A stretch of 64,000 nucleotides of DNA. Source: Micromonosporaceae bacterium KJ-029. GTDB taxonomy: Bacteria > Actinomycetota > Actinomycetes > Mycobacteriales > Micromonosporaceae. The translations under genes were made by a program, and so were the position numbers. The stretch is taken from NCBI GenBank assembly GCA_005402585.1, contig BIFP01000071.1:124001-188000 (forward strand). The letters are read 5' to 3'. The notes below the pieces were generated by a model that saw only the letters and a program-made list of their open reading frames with translations, had not been told where the DNA came from and did no database searches. Each line of letters begins with the position of its first letter. The stretch's first letter is position 1. Shown here one piece after another: positions 1 to 8,890 of this stretch.

Positions 1-1219
1 GATTCCGAAACTGACCGGGATACATCTGGATGGCGATGTCATTCCAGGCTTCGACCCGGAGGTGACCCGGTATGCCGTCCCGGTTCCGCTAGATCATGAC
101 GCGCTGCCGATCCTGACCGCGACCGGCGAAGAGGGCTCGCAGGTATCGATCTTGGAGCCTGACGACCCCGACACTGAGCCGTACGTGATCACGGTTGATG
201 CGGGCACCGACATCAACGGCCGCTATACCGTCAAGTACGAGATCGTGCCGAAGCATCAGCGGGTGACGGCGAGCAACGGGACCGGCACCGTCGGGAACCT
301 GATCGACGGAAGCAAGGACACCGTATGGGATGTGTCCTCGAGTACCGGAGCGTGGGCCCGCTTCTATCTCGGCGACACACCGAAAGCGGTCGACCGCGTG
401 ACGATCGGCTTTGCCAAGAACACTCAGAGCAGAAGGCAATACTACTTCGACATCGACGTATCCATGGACGGCGTGACGTGGCACAGGGTGATCAACCCCA
501 AGTGGCAACTCGACAACCTGGGGCACGGCCACGTCATGAGCCACCAGGTCCTCCCGGGCACGGAGACGTCACTCGATGACGTAGAGGAGTTTCTGTTCGA
601 AGCCCCGGTCGAGGCGAGGCTCGTCCGCATAACGGGCTACGGCAGCCGGGACGGCACGGGCACCGGGACCTCGACCTCCAACCGCTACTTCTCGGTCGAC
701 ATCGGCGGCGCCGAATTCGACGACGCCATGACGGTTGTGCCCGTCGACTCCCGCACCTTCGCGGGCGTGGCCCCCGCGCTGCCGACAGAGGTCACCGTTC
801 TGGGTCGGGACGGCTCGAGATCGAACGTAGCGGTGCGGTGGGACCTTGTTGAACCGGGCCGACTCGAGTCTCCTGGCAGGCTCACCGTCGGTGGACACGT
901 CGATGGTGTGTCGCTGCGGGCGTTGGCACGCATTACGGTGATGACGCCCCCGAGCACCGAGGCCATCCACGAGTTGCTTGAAAGATACAGCTCGTCGGGG
1001 GACCTGGGCGGCCCGCTGCTCGCGCAGTTACGCAACGCGCTGGCAAGCGCCGAGCACCATTCAGACAGAGGGGCGTCGGACCACGCCGTCAAACACATGC
1101 GGGCATTCCTGCGGCACTTGAACAATCCGCCGATGCAACAGCATGCGTCAGAGGCGTCCAGATCGACGTTGGCCGCGAAGGCGGAGGAGTTGATCGGCTT
1201 CTGGTCGAACGGTAGGTAA
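1..1219 (+). CDS. C-terminal part of a secreted multidomain protein with a discoidin-like domain (5' end outside window)
   Basis: The reading frame is open from base 2, so the start lies outside the window; about 405 residues are visible. The first residues (LDGDVIPGFDPEVTRY) match the short Ig-like or cadherin-like linker that often precedes sugar-binding modules. Roughly residues 85-215 look like an F5/8 type C (discoidin) domain, with a buried W after a WDVSSSTGAW run and the strand VRITGYGS. A bacterial Ig-like domain follows (VPVDSRTFAGVAPALP to RITV). The C-terminal 90 residues are helical and FIVAR-like. Such architectures are usual at the ends of secreted glycoside hydrolases or sialidases, but the catalytic part is not visible, so the activity is unknown. 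A strong hairpin follows the stop codon. Confidence 0.75.
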   Translation, partial: IPKLTGIHLDGDVIPGFDPEVTRYAVPVPLDHDALPILTATGEEGSQVSILEPDDPDTEPYVITVDAGTDINGRYTVKYEIVPKHQRVTASNGTGTVGNLIDGSKDTVWDVSSSTGAWARFYLGDTPKAVDRVTIGFAKNTQSRRQYYFDIDVSMDGVTWHRVINPKWQLDNLGHGHVMSHQVLPGTETSLDDVEEFLFEAPVEARLVRITGYGSRDGTGTGTSTSNRYFSVDIGGAEFDDAMTVVPVDSRTFAGVAPALPTEVTVLGRDGSRSNVAVRWDLVEPGRLESPGRLTVGGHVDGVSLRALARITVMTPPSTEAIHELLERYSSSGDLGGPLLAQLRNALASAEHHSDRGASDHAVKHMRAFLRHLNNPPMQQHASEASRSTLAAKAEELIGFWSNGR

Positions 1220-1233
1220 CCTCCGGCATCCAG

Positions 1234-1270
1234 CGCTCGGTCGCCGCGGCACTGTCGCGGCGACCGAGCG
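1234..1270. terminator. Perfect 15-bp hairpin after the discoidin-domain gene
   Basis: The arms at 1234-1248 and 1256-1270 are perfectly complementary (cgctcggtcgccgcg and its reverse complement) around a 7-nt loop, starting 15 bases after the stop codon. There is no clear T-run, which is common for actinobacterial terminators. Bases 1271-1410 hold no gene that I can support. Confidence 0.75.
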
Positions 1271-1410
1271 TGCGTCCTCACCGGCACAGGCCGCAGTGGG
1301 TGCCGTGGCGATGATGCGCAGCGTGGGCCAGGGGCAGGCGCTCGTCGGCGAAGAAGGACGCTGTGGCGCCGGATGCGGGGTAGCGAACCGCACCCGCCCC
1401 GGGACCGGCC

Positions 1411-2577
1411 CTAGCGGTTCAGCACGTCGACGGCAAGTTCTCGTACGACCGCCTCGTCGACGTCCACGCCCAGGCCGGGCCCGGTCGGCACCTGGGCAAT
1501 GCCGTCGATGATGTCGACAGTGGCTCCGGTGGCGTACGACGACTTCAGGAACTGGCGTCCGTTGAGATCCACCGGGGTGTCGATCCCGAACGCGGCGAAC
1601 AGATGCAGCGAAGCGGCGAGACCGAGGTCGGAGTCGGTGAGCCCCGAGCCCATCAGGCGTACCCCGCTGTCCTCGGCCATCTGGCACAGCCGGCGCGACA
1701 GGGTCAGCCCGCCGCTGCGCTGCACCTTGGCGATCGCCACGTCCACCGCTTCCAGCTTGATGAAGGTGGCCAGGTCACTCGGGTGGCGGAGGCTCTCATC
1801 GAGCGCTACGGGCACGGGTGAAGCCTCCCGCAGCCGGCGCAGCCCGGCGACGTCGTTGGCCGGCAGCGGCTGCTCGAACGCGGTCACCCCCAACTCGGCC
1901 ATGTTCCGCGCCATCCGCAGCGCGGCATCCACGGTGTACCCCTGGTTCGCGTCGACCCACAGGGGAGCGTCCGGGGCCGCCTCACGGACCGCGCGCACCA
2001 CGGCGGTGTCCTCCGCTTCCGTGTGCAGGCCGACCTTGACCTTGAACGCGCGGTACCCGAGGGACAGGCCCTCGGCCACGCAGTCGGCGACCTCGCCCGC
2101 CGTCTGTCCGGAGACGATCCAGCCCAGCGCGACCGTGTCCTGGCGGCGCTGCCCCCACAGCATCCCGACCGGTACGCCGAGTGCCCGGCCGAGCAGGTCG
2201 TGCAGCGCGATGTCGACGGCGCACTTGGCCAGAGGCGCGCCGATCGTGAACCCGCGGTTGATGGCGCGATCGAACGCCGTGGTCACGCCGTCGAGATCCC
2301 AGGACGGGCGGCCGAGGATCGCCGGCGCCAGGTAGCGGTCGACGGTGCTGACGATGGACTCCGCCGTCTCGTACGTCCAGGCTGGGATCGGGGTCGCTTC
2401 GCCCCAGCCGGCGACGCCGTCCGCGCTGACCTTCACGAGGATCCGGATGCTGGGCTTGCCGGCGACGGCGACGGACCCGCCGGAGACGCCAAAGGAGCGC
2501 AGCGTGGGCAGCGCGACGGCGAACGTCTCGACGCGGTCGATCGTCAGGCCGGCCAGGGCCAGGGTGGGACGGTTCAC
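1411..2577 (-). CDS. Enolase-superfamily enzyme, muconate cycloisomerase / dipeptide epimerase-like subgroup
   Basis: A 388-residue protein of the usual family length with an alpha/beta capping domain (about 1-135) followed by a TIM barrel. Visible catalytic features are the KxK pair (FKVKVG, K179 and K181), metal ligands D209 (WVDANQG), E235 (FEQPL) and D260 (VALDES), and the second-side lysine K284 (AIAKVQ). This is the MLE-subgroup pattern. Members catalyse cycloisomerisation, racemisation or syn-dehydration of carboxylates; the substrate cannot be read from the sequence. I chose the GTG at 2577 because gaaagagg lies just upstream and the frame above it is not conserved-looking. It is 13 bp downstream of the LacI gene and almost certainly co-transcribed with it, which ties it to the divergent catabolic operon. 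Confidence 0.85.
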   Translation of the reverse strand: MNRPTLALAGLTIDRVETFAVALPTLRSFGVSGGSVAVAGKPSIRILVKVSADGVAGWGEATPIPAWTYETAESIVSTVDRYLAPAILGRPSWDLDGVTTAFDRAINRGFTIGAPLAKCAVDIALHDLLGRALGVPVGMLWGQRRQDTVALGWIVSGQTAGEVADCVAEGLSLGYRAFKVKVGLHTEAEDTAVVRAVREAAPDAPLWVDANQGYTVDAALRMARNMAELGVTAFEQPLPANDVAGLRRLREASPVPVALDESLRHPSDLATFIKLEAVDVAIAKVQRSGGLTLSRRLCQMAEDSGVRLMGSGLTDSDLGLAASLHLFAAFGIDTPVDLNGRQFLKSSYATGATVDIIDGIAQVPTGPGLGVDVDEAVVRELAVDVLNR

Positions 2578-2590
2578 TAGGTGCCTCTTT

Positions 2591-3622
2591 CTACAGGACT
2601 TTCGCGGTGCTCGCGCGGAGGACGACCTCGCCGGCCATCCGATGGATCCGGCGGCGCCGTCCGGGGTTTTCGGTGAGGGCGAGTTCGATGGCTCGCTCTC
2701 CCAGCTGCGGTAGTGGCAGGGCGACGGTGGTGAGGGGCGGCGCGAGGTCACGGACGATCGGGATGTCGTCGAAGCCGGCGACCGAGACATCTGCCGGTAC
2801 CGACAACCCGTGGTCGCGTAGTGCTGCGAGCGCGCCGATGGCCATCACGTCGGTCACGGCGAAGACGCAGGTGGCCTCAAGCCCGCGCGACAGCACCTGG
2901 GTCATCGCCGCGTACCCACCGTCACGGGTGAACGTGTTCTCGACGATGTCGGCGGCGCGCAGCGGCACGCCCGCCTTCCTCAGTTCGTCGCGGAAGCCGG
3001 CGATCCGGTCGGCGACCGTGGTCAGCGTCCGTGGCCCGGCGAGCACGGCGAAGCGCCGGTGCCCCAGATCCAGCAGGGCCCGGGCCATGGCGGCGGCGCC
3101 GGCGCGGTTCTCCGGCAGCACGCTGTCCACCCGCAGGCTGCGGTGCCTGCTCACCACCGCGACGCGGCCGCCACCCTTCAGGTAGGGCTCCAGCTCGGCG
3201 CTCAGGGCCCGCTCCCAGTCCGGGTTCTCGAACCCCGAGCCGATGAGCAGGATGGCGGCGGCGCGTTCGGCGCGCAGCATCGACACGTACGCGACCTCGC
3301 GTTCCGGGTCACGGAAGGTGCTGGCGAGCGTCACCAGCAGGTCGTGGTCGCCGGCGACCCGCATGATTCCGCCGGCCACGGCCGCGAAGTAGGGGTCGCT
3401 GACGTCGTGGCAGATGACTCCGACGGTGCGGTGGCCAGCGCCGGCGAGGGCTCGGGCGTGTGCGTTCGGGGTGTACGCCAGTTCCTCGGCGGCCTGGAGC
3501 ACCCGGTCGCGTAGGTGGGGCCGTACCTGCGTGGTGCCGTTGAGCGCCCGGGAGGCCGTCGCGGGCGAGACGCCGGCGGCCTTGGCCACGTCTTCGAGTG
3601 TCGAGTGAGGCCGTGGCTGCAT
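2591..3622 (-). CDS. LacI-family transcriptional regulator of the catabolic locus
   Basis: A 343-residue regulator. The N-terminal helix-turn-helix and hinge occupy about residues 7-60 (TLEDVAKAAGVSPATASRAL, then the YTPNAHARAL hinge region), followed by a periplasmic-binding-protein-like effector domain with the usual VGVICHDVSDPYFA and VSVAGFDDIP motifs. I chose the ATG at 3622 (MQPRPHSTLED) because family members start about eight residues before the HTH. It lies upstream of the enolase-family gene and diverges from the ABC transporter operon. A palindromic LacI-type site in the shared intergenic region suggests autoregulation and control of both units, with a sugar or sugar acid as likely effector (inference). 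Confidence 0.9.
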   Translation of the reverse strand: MQPRPHSTLEDVAKAAGVSPATASRALNGTTQVRPHLRDRVLQAAEELAYTPNAHARALAGAGHRTVGVICHDVSDPYFAAVAGGIMRVAGDHDLLVTLASTFRDPEREVAYVSMLRAERAAAILLIGSGFENPDWERALSAELEPYLKGGGRVAVVSRHRSLRVDSVLPENRAGAAAMARALLDLGHRRFAVLAGPRTLTTVADRIAGFRDELRKAGVPLRAADIVENTFTRDGGYAAMTQVLSRGLEATCVFAVTDVMAIGALAALRDHGLSVPADVSVAGFDDIPIVRDLAPPLTTVALPLPQLGERAIELALTENPGRRRRIHRMAGEVVLRASTAKVL

Positions 3623-3681
3623 TGAGTCACCCCGAGGAAGTTCTTGACCGGCTGATTTCGGCGTGGTTACGTTAGCACCCG

Positions 3682-3704
3682 GAAAGCGCTTGCAGAAAGC
3701 GCAT
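3682..3704. promoter_or_regulatory. LacI-type operator between the divergent units
   Basis: The core aagcgctt (3684-3691) is an 8-bp perfect palindrome inside gaaagcgcttgc, the form of actinobacterial LacI/GalR operators. A second half-similar site, agaaagcgca, follows at 3694-3703. It lies about 60 bp upstream of the LacI start and about 110 bp upstream of the permease start, so it could block both promoters. Nothing else in the 192-bp intergenic region stands out except the ribosome binding sites. Confidence 0.7.
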
Positions 3705-3814
3705 TCAGACGGCGGGCCTGTTACGGCGAGGTGAGAACCCTCCCTCCGCCCACACAATCGCCCGTGCCTATACAGCGGCTGCGCACCCGGACAGCCGAAG
3801 GAGAACGGAGGGTC

Positions 3815-4693
3815 ATGGCCGCGCAGAGCTCAACCGACCTGCTGGAGCGGACGAAGTCCGCCCAAGGCGGCGCGGTGGCCGCCCGCCGCCCAGCGAGCGT
3901 AGGAGCGAGCGTCGCCCGCTTCGTGCAGGGGATGTGGCGCCCGTTCGCCGTGCTCGTGGCGATCTTCGTCGCTTGGTGGGCGGTGACCGCCGCGAACCTC
4001 ATCGAGCCGTACCTTGTGCCGTCGCCGAGCAGGACGCTCGACGTCATCCTGAGCCAGTCCGGGTACTTCGCCCACAACACCTGGATCACGGCGTACGAGA
4101 CGATCCTCGGCTTCGCGATCGCGATCGTCGTCGGCGTGGTCTCCGCCGTCGTCATGGTCTACTCGCCGACGGTCGAGAAGAGCCTCTACCCGCTCCTGCT
4201 GTTCGCGCAGGTCATCCCGAAGATCGCGATCGCCCCGCTGTTCGTGGTGTGGCTCGGCTTCGGCCTGACGCCGAAGATTGTGGTCGCGGTCCTGATGGCC
4301 TTCTTCCCCATCGTCATCTCCACGGTCACCGGCCTCAAGTCGATCGACCCCGAGATGCTGCAACTGTCGGCGACGATGGGAGCCGGTCCGGGACAGACGT
4401 TCTGGAAGATCCGGTTCCCCGCCTCGCTGCCACACCTGTTCGCGGGCCTCAAGGTCGCCGCGACGATGGCCGTGACCGGTGCGGTGGTCGGCGAGTTCGT
4501 CGGCGCCAACGAGGGCCTCGGCTACGTGATCCTCCAGGCCAACGGCAACCTCGACACCCCGATGCTCTTCGCCGGGCTGCTGATCATGTCCCTGCTCGGC
4601 GTTGTCCTGTTCGTCCTCGTCGAACTGATTGAGTACTTCGTCCTTCCCTGGCACGCCAGCCGCCGTACCGACGCCGCTACGACGTCGCTGTAA
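3815..4693 (+). CDS. ABC transporter permease, NitT/TauT (SsuC-like) family
   Basis: A 292-residue inner-membrane protein with about six hydrophobic segments (for example FAVLVAIFVAWWAVTAA near residue 45) and the cytoplasmic EAA-type loop (LSATMGAGPGQTFWKIRFP) that contacts the ATPase. The ATG at 3815 is chosen over upstream in-frame starts because ggaggg lies 3-8 bases before it. It is the first gene of an operon encoding permease, binding protein and ATPase, and then catabolic enzymes. Family members import taurine, alkanesulfonates, nitrate, pyrimidine precursors or aromatic acids. The neighbours here instead point to a sugar acid or similar carboxylate (inference). Confidence 0.88.
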   Translation: MAAQSSTDLLERTKSAQGGAVAARRPASVGASVARFVQGMWRPFAVLVAIFVAWWAVTAANLIEPYLVPSPSRTLDVILSQSGYFAHNTWITAYETILGFAIAIVVGVVSAVVMVYSPTVEKSLYPLLLFAQVIPKIAIAPLFVVWLGFGLTPKIVVAVLMAFFPIVISTVTGLKSIDPEMLQLSATMGAGPGQTFWKIRFPASLPHLFAGLKVAATMAVTGAVVGEFVGANEGLGYVILQANGNLDTPMLFAGLLIMSLLGVVLFVLVELIEYFVLPWHASRRTDAATTSL

Positions 4694-4704
4694 AGGAGAA
4701 ATCC

Positions 4705-5724
4705 ATGAAGTTGCGTACCTTCGCCGCCGTGCTCGTGCCGACGTTACTGTTGGCCGCAGCCACCGGCTGTGGCTCGTCCTCCGGCGAGCAGAGCAAGAAC
4801 GCCCAGGGCCTCGACCAGGTCACCCTCACCCTCAACTGGTACCCCTACGGCGAGCACGCGCCGTTCTACTTCGGCAAGAAGCAGGGCATCTTCGAGAAGC
4901 ACGGCATCGACCTGACCATCCAGGCCGGCCAGGGCTCCCAGAAGACGATCCAGGCGACCGCCGCCGGGCAGACCGACTTCGGCTGGGCGGACACCCCCGC
5001 CCTGCTGGGCGGGGTGAGCCAGGGCATGAAGGTCAAGAGCCTCGGTGTGTTCCTGCAGACGACCCCCTCGTCGGTGCAGTTCTTCAGCGACAAGAACATC
5101 AACTCGCCAGCCGATCTCAAGGGCAAGACGATCGCCACCACCGCGGGCGACGCGCTCAGCAAGACCTTCCCGGCCTTCCTCAAGGCCAACGGCATGAGCG
5201 AGAGCGACCTCACGCTCCAGAACATCGACGCCGCCGGCAAGATGGCGGCCGTCATCTCCGGCCAGACCGACGCGCTGCTCGGCTTCGCCACCGACCAGGG
5301 CCCGACGATGCAGGAGAAGGCCGGCAAGCCGGTCTCGTACCTCAAGTTCGCCGAGCACGGCCTCAGCTTCTACAGCAACGGCCTGCTCGCCAACGAGGAC
5401 ACCATCAAGGACAAGAAGGACCTCGTCACGCGGATGGTCGCGGCTACCAGCGAGGCGTGGACCGAGGCCGCGGGCAACCCGTCCGGCGCGGTGGACGCCA
5501 TGGAGGGCGCATCCCAGCAGCTGCCCTCCAAGGCGGTCCTCACCGAGCAGTTCAACGCCACCCTGAAGCTGCTGCACACCGACGCCACCCAGGGGCAGGC
5601 GCCGGGCGTGAACAACGAGGACGACTGGAACAAGACCATCGCGATCTTCGCCGAGGCGGGCGTGATCACGAAGGCCGAGTCGCCGGCGGCGTACTGGGAC
5701 GCGAGCTTCGCGCCGAAGGGATGA
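4705..5724 (+). CDS. ABC transporter substrate-binding lipoprotein, NMT1/SsuA-like
   Basis: A 339-residue protein starting with a lipoprotein signal peptide (MKLRTFAAVLVPTLLLAAATGC, Cys22 as the lipidation site). The mature part shows the NMT1/THI5-SsuA fold: VTLTLNWYPYGEHAPFYFGKKQGIFEKHGID is the typical first strand-helix, with GQTDFGWADTPALL after it. A good ribosome binding site (aaaggaga) lies 7 bases before the ATG. It delivers the substrate to the permease encoded just upstream. The ligand is not identifiable from the sequence. Confidence 0.9.
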   Translation: MKLRTFAAVLVPTLLLAAATGCGSSSGEQSKNAQGLDQVTLTLNWYPYGEHAPFYFGKKQGIFEKHGIDLTIQAGQGSQKTIQATAAGQTDFGWADTPALLGGVSQGMKVKSLGVFLQTTPSSVQFFSDKNINSPADLKGKTIATTAGDALSKTFPAFLKANGMSESDLTLQNIDAAGKMAAVISGQTDALLGFATDQGPTMQEKAGKPVSYLKFAEHGLSFYSNGLLANEDTIKDKKDLVTRMVAATSEAWTEAAGNPSGAVDAMEGASQQLPSKAVLTEQFNATLKLLHTDATQGQAPGVNNEDDWNKTIAIFAEAGVITKAESPAAYWDASFAPKG

Positions 5725-6551
5725 CCTCGATGATGGCCGGTAACACCACCACGCAGCGGCCCGCGGACGCCACGACGACCGGTGCCGCAGTCGAGATCGA
5801 CGATGTCGCAGTCCGGTTCCGTACCAAGAAGAAGGACGTCACCGCGCTCACCGACGTCTCGCTACGGATCGAGCCGGGTGAGTTCGTGTCGATCGTCGGC
5901 GCCTCCGGCTGCGGCAAGTCGACGCTGCTCAAGCTGGTGTCCGGCCTGCTGCGACCGTCGTCGGGCCAGGTCCGGCTGCACGGCGAGGACGTCCGGGGGC
6001 CACGGCGCGACATCGGGTACGTCTTCCAGCGTGCCGCGCTCCTCGACTGGCGCACGGCACGGCGCAACATCCTGCTCCAGGCTGAGATCCGGCGGATACC
6101 GAAGGCGCAGGCCCGCGAGCGCGCCGACGAGCTGATCGCGATGACCGGCCTGACCGGCTTCGAGGATGCCTACCCGAACGAGCTGTCCGGTGGCATGCAG
6201 CAGCGCGTGGCCCTGTGCCGCGCGCTGCTGCACCGCCCGCCGGTCCTGCTGATGGACGAACCGTTCGGCGCACTCGACGCGCTCACCCGCGAGCAGATGA
6301 ACATCGAGCTACGCCGGATCTGGCGGGAGACCGGCACCACGGTCCTACTCGTCACGCACTCCATCGCGGAAGCCGTCTACCTCGCCAACCGGGTGGTCGT
6401 GATGACCCCGCGCCCCGGCACCGTAGCCGAGCTCATCGATGTGGATCTTCCCGCCGAGCGCGACTACGGGCAGACGATGTCGGAGCCGGCATTCGCCCGG
6501 GCCACCGGACGGATCCGCGACCTGCTCGGCGCGACGACGACCGCTGAATAA
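5721..6551 (+). CDS. ABC transporter ATP-binding protein, NitT/TauT (SsuB-like) family
   Basis: A 276-residue ATPase. Walker A is GASGCGKST (60-68); the Q-loop region YVFQRAALLDWRTARRN, the signature LSGGMQQR, Walker B VLLMDEPFGALD and the H-loop LVTHS are all present. The ATG at 5721 overlaps the stop of the binding-protein gene by 4 bases (ATGA), which indicates translational coupling; ATGs at 5730 and 5733 are alternatives. It energises the import system encoded by the two genes before it. Confidence 0.9.
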   Translation: MTSMMAGNTTTQRPADATTTGAAVEIDDVAVRFRTKKKDVTALTDVSLRIEPGEFVSIVGASGCGKSTLLKLVSGLLRPSSGQVRLHGEDVRGPRRDIGYVFQRAALLDWRTARRNILLQAEIRRIPKAQARERADELIAMTGLTGFEDAYPNELSGGMQQRVALCRALLHRPPVLLMDEPFGALDALTREQMNIELRRIWRETGTTVLLVTHSIAEAVYLANRVVVMTPRPGTVAELIDVDLPAERDYGQTMSEPAFARATGRIRDLLGATTTAE

Positions 6552-6578
6552 CCACAGAAACAACTGGAAGGACACAGA

Positions 6579-7730
6579 GTGGAGCGCACGTCAATCGGTA
6601 TCGTCCTCAACGGCGTGACCGGTCGGATGGGGTACCGACAGCACCTCGTCCGCTCCTTGCTCGCCATCCGGGAGCAGGGCGGCCTGCCCGCCCGCGACGG
6701 CAGCCGGATCTGGCCGGAGCTGACGCTCGTCGGTCGCAACGAGGCCAAGCTCGCCGAGATCGCCGACCGGCACGGGCTCACGTCGTACACGACGGACCTG
6801 GGCGCCGCCCTCGCCGATCCGTCCCACCAGATCTACTTCGACGCCCAGGTCACCGCCCAGCGCGAGAAGGCGATCCGGGCGGCGATCGACGCCGGAAAGC
6901 ACATCTACACCGAGAAGCCGCTGGCGGAGGACGTCGCCGGATCGCTGGACCTGGCCCGCGTCGCTGCCGCCAAGGGCGTCAAGAACGGCGTCGTGCAGGA
7001 CAAGCTGTTCCTGCCCGGCCTGCGTAAACTCAAGCGCCTCGTCGACAGTGGGTTCTTCGGCCGGATCCTCTCGGTGCGCGGCGAGTTCGGCTACTGGGTG
7101 TTCGAGGGCGACTGGCAGGAGGCGCAGCGCCCGAGCTGGAACTACCGTGCCGAGGACGGCGGCGGCATCGTCGTCGACATGTTCCCGCACTGGCATTACG
7201 TGCTGGAACAGATCTTCGCGCCGGTGCAGTCCGTGACCGCCCACATCGCCACGCACATCCCCGAGCGCATCGACGAGCGCGGCCAGGTCTACCGGGCCAC
7301 CGCCGACGACGCCGCGTACGGCATCTTCGAGCTCGCCGGTGGGATCGTCGCCCAGATCAACTCCTCCTGGGCGGTGCGAGTCAACCGCGACGAACTGGTG
7401 GAGTTCCAGGTCGACGGCACCCACGGCAGCGCCGTCGCCGGGCTGCGTGAGTGCCGCATCCAGCACCGCGGCGCCACGCCGATGCCGGTGTGGAACCCTG
7501 ACCTGCCCGTCACCGAAGACTTCCGGTCGCAGTGGCAGAGCGTTCCCGACAACGAGCACTTCGACAACGGCTTCAAGGTCCAGTGGGAGGCGTTCCTGCG
7601 GCACGTCGTCGACAACGAACCCTTCCCGTGGGACTTCATGGCCGGCGTACGTGGCGTCCAACTCGCCGAACTGGGCCTGCGGTCGGCGCGGGAGGGACGA
7701 CGCGTCGAGGTCGAGGAGCTGAGCCTGTGA
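6579..7730 (+). CDS. Gfo/Idh/MocA-family NAD(P)-dependent oxidoreductase
   Basis: A 383-residue enzyme with an N-terminal Rossmann fold (IGIVLNGVTGRMGYR; the insertion before the helix is unusual) and the family EKP motif (TEKPLAEDVAGS, residues 112-114). The C-terminal alpha/beta domain carries the GGGIVVDMFPHWHYVLEQIF segment, with the usual substrate-binding His. The GTG at 6579 follows ggaaggac with good spacing. Family members oxidise or reduce sugars and cyclitols at a hydroxyl or keto carbon. It is the first enzyme gene after the transporter, which fits oxidation of the imported compound (inference). Its stop overlaps the next start. Confidence 0.88.
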   Translation: MERTSIGIVLNGVTGRMGYRQHLVRSLLAIREQGGLPARDGSRIWPELTLVGRNEAKLAEIADRHGLTSYTTDLGAALADPSHQIYFDAQVTAQREKAIRAAIDAGKHIYTEKPLAEDVAGSLDLARVAAAKGVKNGVVQDKLFLPGLRKLKRLVDSGFFGRILSVRGEFGYWVFEGDWQEAQRPSWNYRAEDGGGIVVDMFPHWHYVLEQIFAPVQSVTAHIATHIPERIDERGQVYRATADDAAYGIFELAGGIVAQINSSWAVRVNRDELVEFQVDGTHGSAVAGLRECRIQHRGATPMPVWNPDLPVTEDFRSQWQSVPDNEHFDNGFKVQWEAFLRHVVDNEPFPWDFMAGVRGVQLAELGLRSAREGRRVEVEELSL

Positions 7731-8890
7731 GCGTAACTGTCTCGCTGCCGCTCGGCGACGGCACGACCGAGCGCGTCAGCCTGCGGGAACCAGGTGGCTG
7801 GCAGCGGCCGACCGCCCCGGCCACGAGCCGGATCGCGTACGCCGCCGCCCACGTCGTCGCAGATCCGTACGCCGACAACGCGCCCGGGCATCCGGCTCGG
7901 CTCGACTGGGAGGCCACCCTTTCCGTACGGCGCAACCTCTGGTCGTGGGGGTTGGGTGTCGCCGAGGCCATGGACACGGCGCAGCGTGGCATGGGGCTGG
8001 ACTGGGCCGCCACCCAGGAGCTGATCCGGCGCAGCGCCGCCGAGGCCGCCGCGTGCGGTGGGCGGATCGTGGCCGGCGCTGCCACCGACCAGCTGCCGGC
8101 GGCGGTGGGCAGCCTCGACCAGGTCGTGGCCGCATACGCCGAGCAGGTCGCCTTCGTCCAGGACACCGGGGCGACACCCGTCATGATGGCCAGCCGCCAG
8201 CTGGCGGCGCTCGCCGCCGGCCCGGACGACTACCTGCGCGTGTACGACCAGATCCTGTCCGAGGTCACCACGCCGGTGGTGCTGCACTGGCTCGGCGACA
8301 TGTTCGACCCGGCGCTCGCCGGTTACTGGGGCTCGCGTGACCTCGACGAGGCCACCAAGACGTTCGTGTCGCTGGTCAACGCCCACGCCGGCGTCATCGA
8401 CGGGGTCAAGGTGTCCCTGCTGGACGCCGAGCGCGAAGTCCAACTGCGCGAACTCCTGCCCCCGACGGTACGGGTCTACACCGGCGACGACTTCAACTAC
8501 CCCGAGCTGATCCGGGGCGACGGACAGCGGTTCAGCCACGCGCTGCTCGGCGCGTTCGCGGCCATCGCCCCAGCTGCGTCCGCCGCGCTCCAGCGGCTCG
8601 ACGCCGGTGACGAGGCAGGCTTCCTGTCGATCCTGGAGCCCACCGTGCCCCTGTCGCGGCACATCTTCTCCGCGCCGACGCAGTACTACAAGACCGGCAT
8701 CGCGTTCCTGGCCTGGCTCAACGGCTTCCAGCCCGGATTCACGATGGTCGGTGGCCTGCACAGCGGCCGTAGCGTCCCGCACCTGGTCCAGACGTTCCGC
8801 CTGGCCGACGAGGCCGGCCTGCTGCTCAACCCGGAGCTGGCCGCCGAGCGGATGCGCCGGTACCTGTCGGTGGCCGGGGTGGTCGCATGA
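7727..8890 (+). CDS. DUF993 family protein (TIM-barrel, dihydrodipicolinate-synthase-like)
   Basis: A 387-residue protein recognised as DUF993 by its full-length pattern (RIAYAAAHVVADPYADNAPG near the start, LDWEATLSVRRNLWSWGLGVAEAMDTAQRG, VKVSLLDAEREV, YTGDDFNYPELI). The lysine in GVKVSLLD is a plausible Schiff-base residue by analogy with DapA-like aldolases, but this is not established. The GTG at 7727 overlaps the previous stop by four bases (GTGA). DUF993 genes commonly sit beside Gfo/Idh/MocA dehydrogenases and sugar isomerases in actinomycetes, as here. A retro-aldol or hydrolytic role on the oxidised sugar is an inference. Confidence 0.8.
   Translation: MSVTVSLPLGDGTTERVSLREPGGWQRPTAPATSRIAYAAAHVVADPYADNAPGHPARLDWEATLSVRRNLWSWGLGVAEAMDTAQRGMGLDWAATQELIRRSAAEAAACGGRIVAGAATDQLPAAVGSLDQVVAAYAEQVAFVQDTGATPVMMASRQLAALAAGPDDYLRVYDQILSEVTTPVVLHWLGDMFDPALAGYWGSRDLDEATKTFVSLVNAHAGVIDGVKVSLLDAEREVQLRELLPPTVRVYTGDDFNYPELIRGDGQRFSHALLGAFAAIAPAASAALQRLDAGDEAGFLSILEPTVPLSRHIFSAPTQYYKTGIAFLAWLNGFQPGFTMVGGLHSGRSVPHLVQTFRLADEAGLLLNPELAAERMRRYLSVAGVVA

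Noticed and set aside
4629..5720. Upstream extension of the SsuB-like ATPase frame
   Set aside because: The frame is open but runs through the binding-protein gene and is Arg-rich; the conserved protein starts at the ATGA overlap at 5721.
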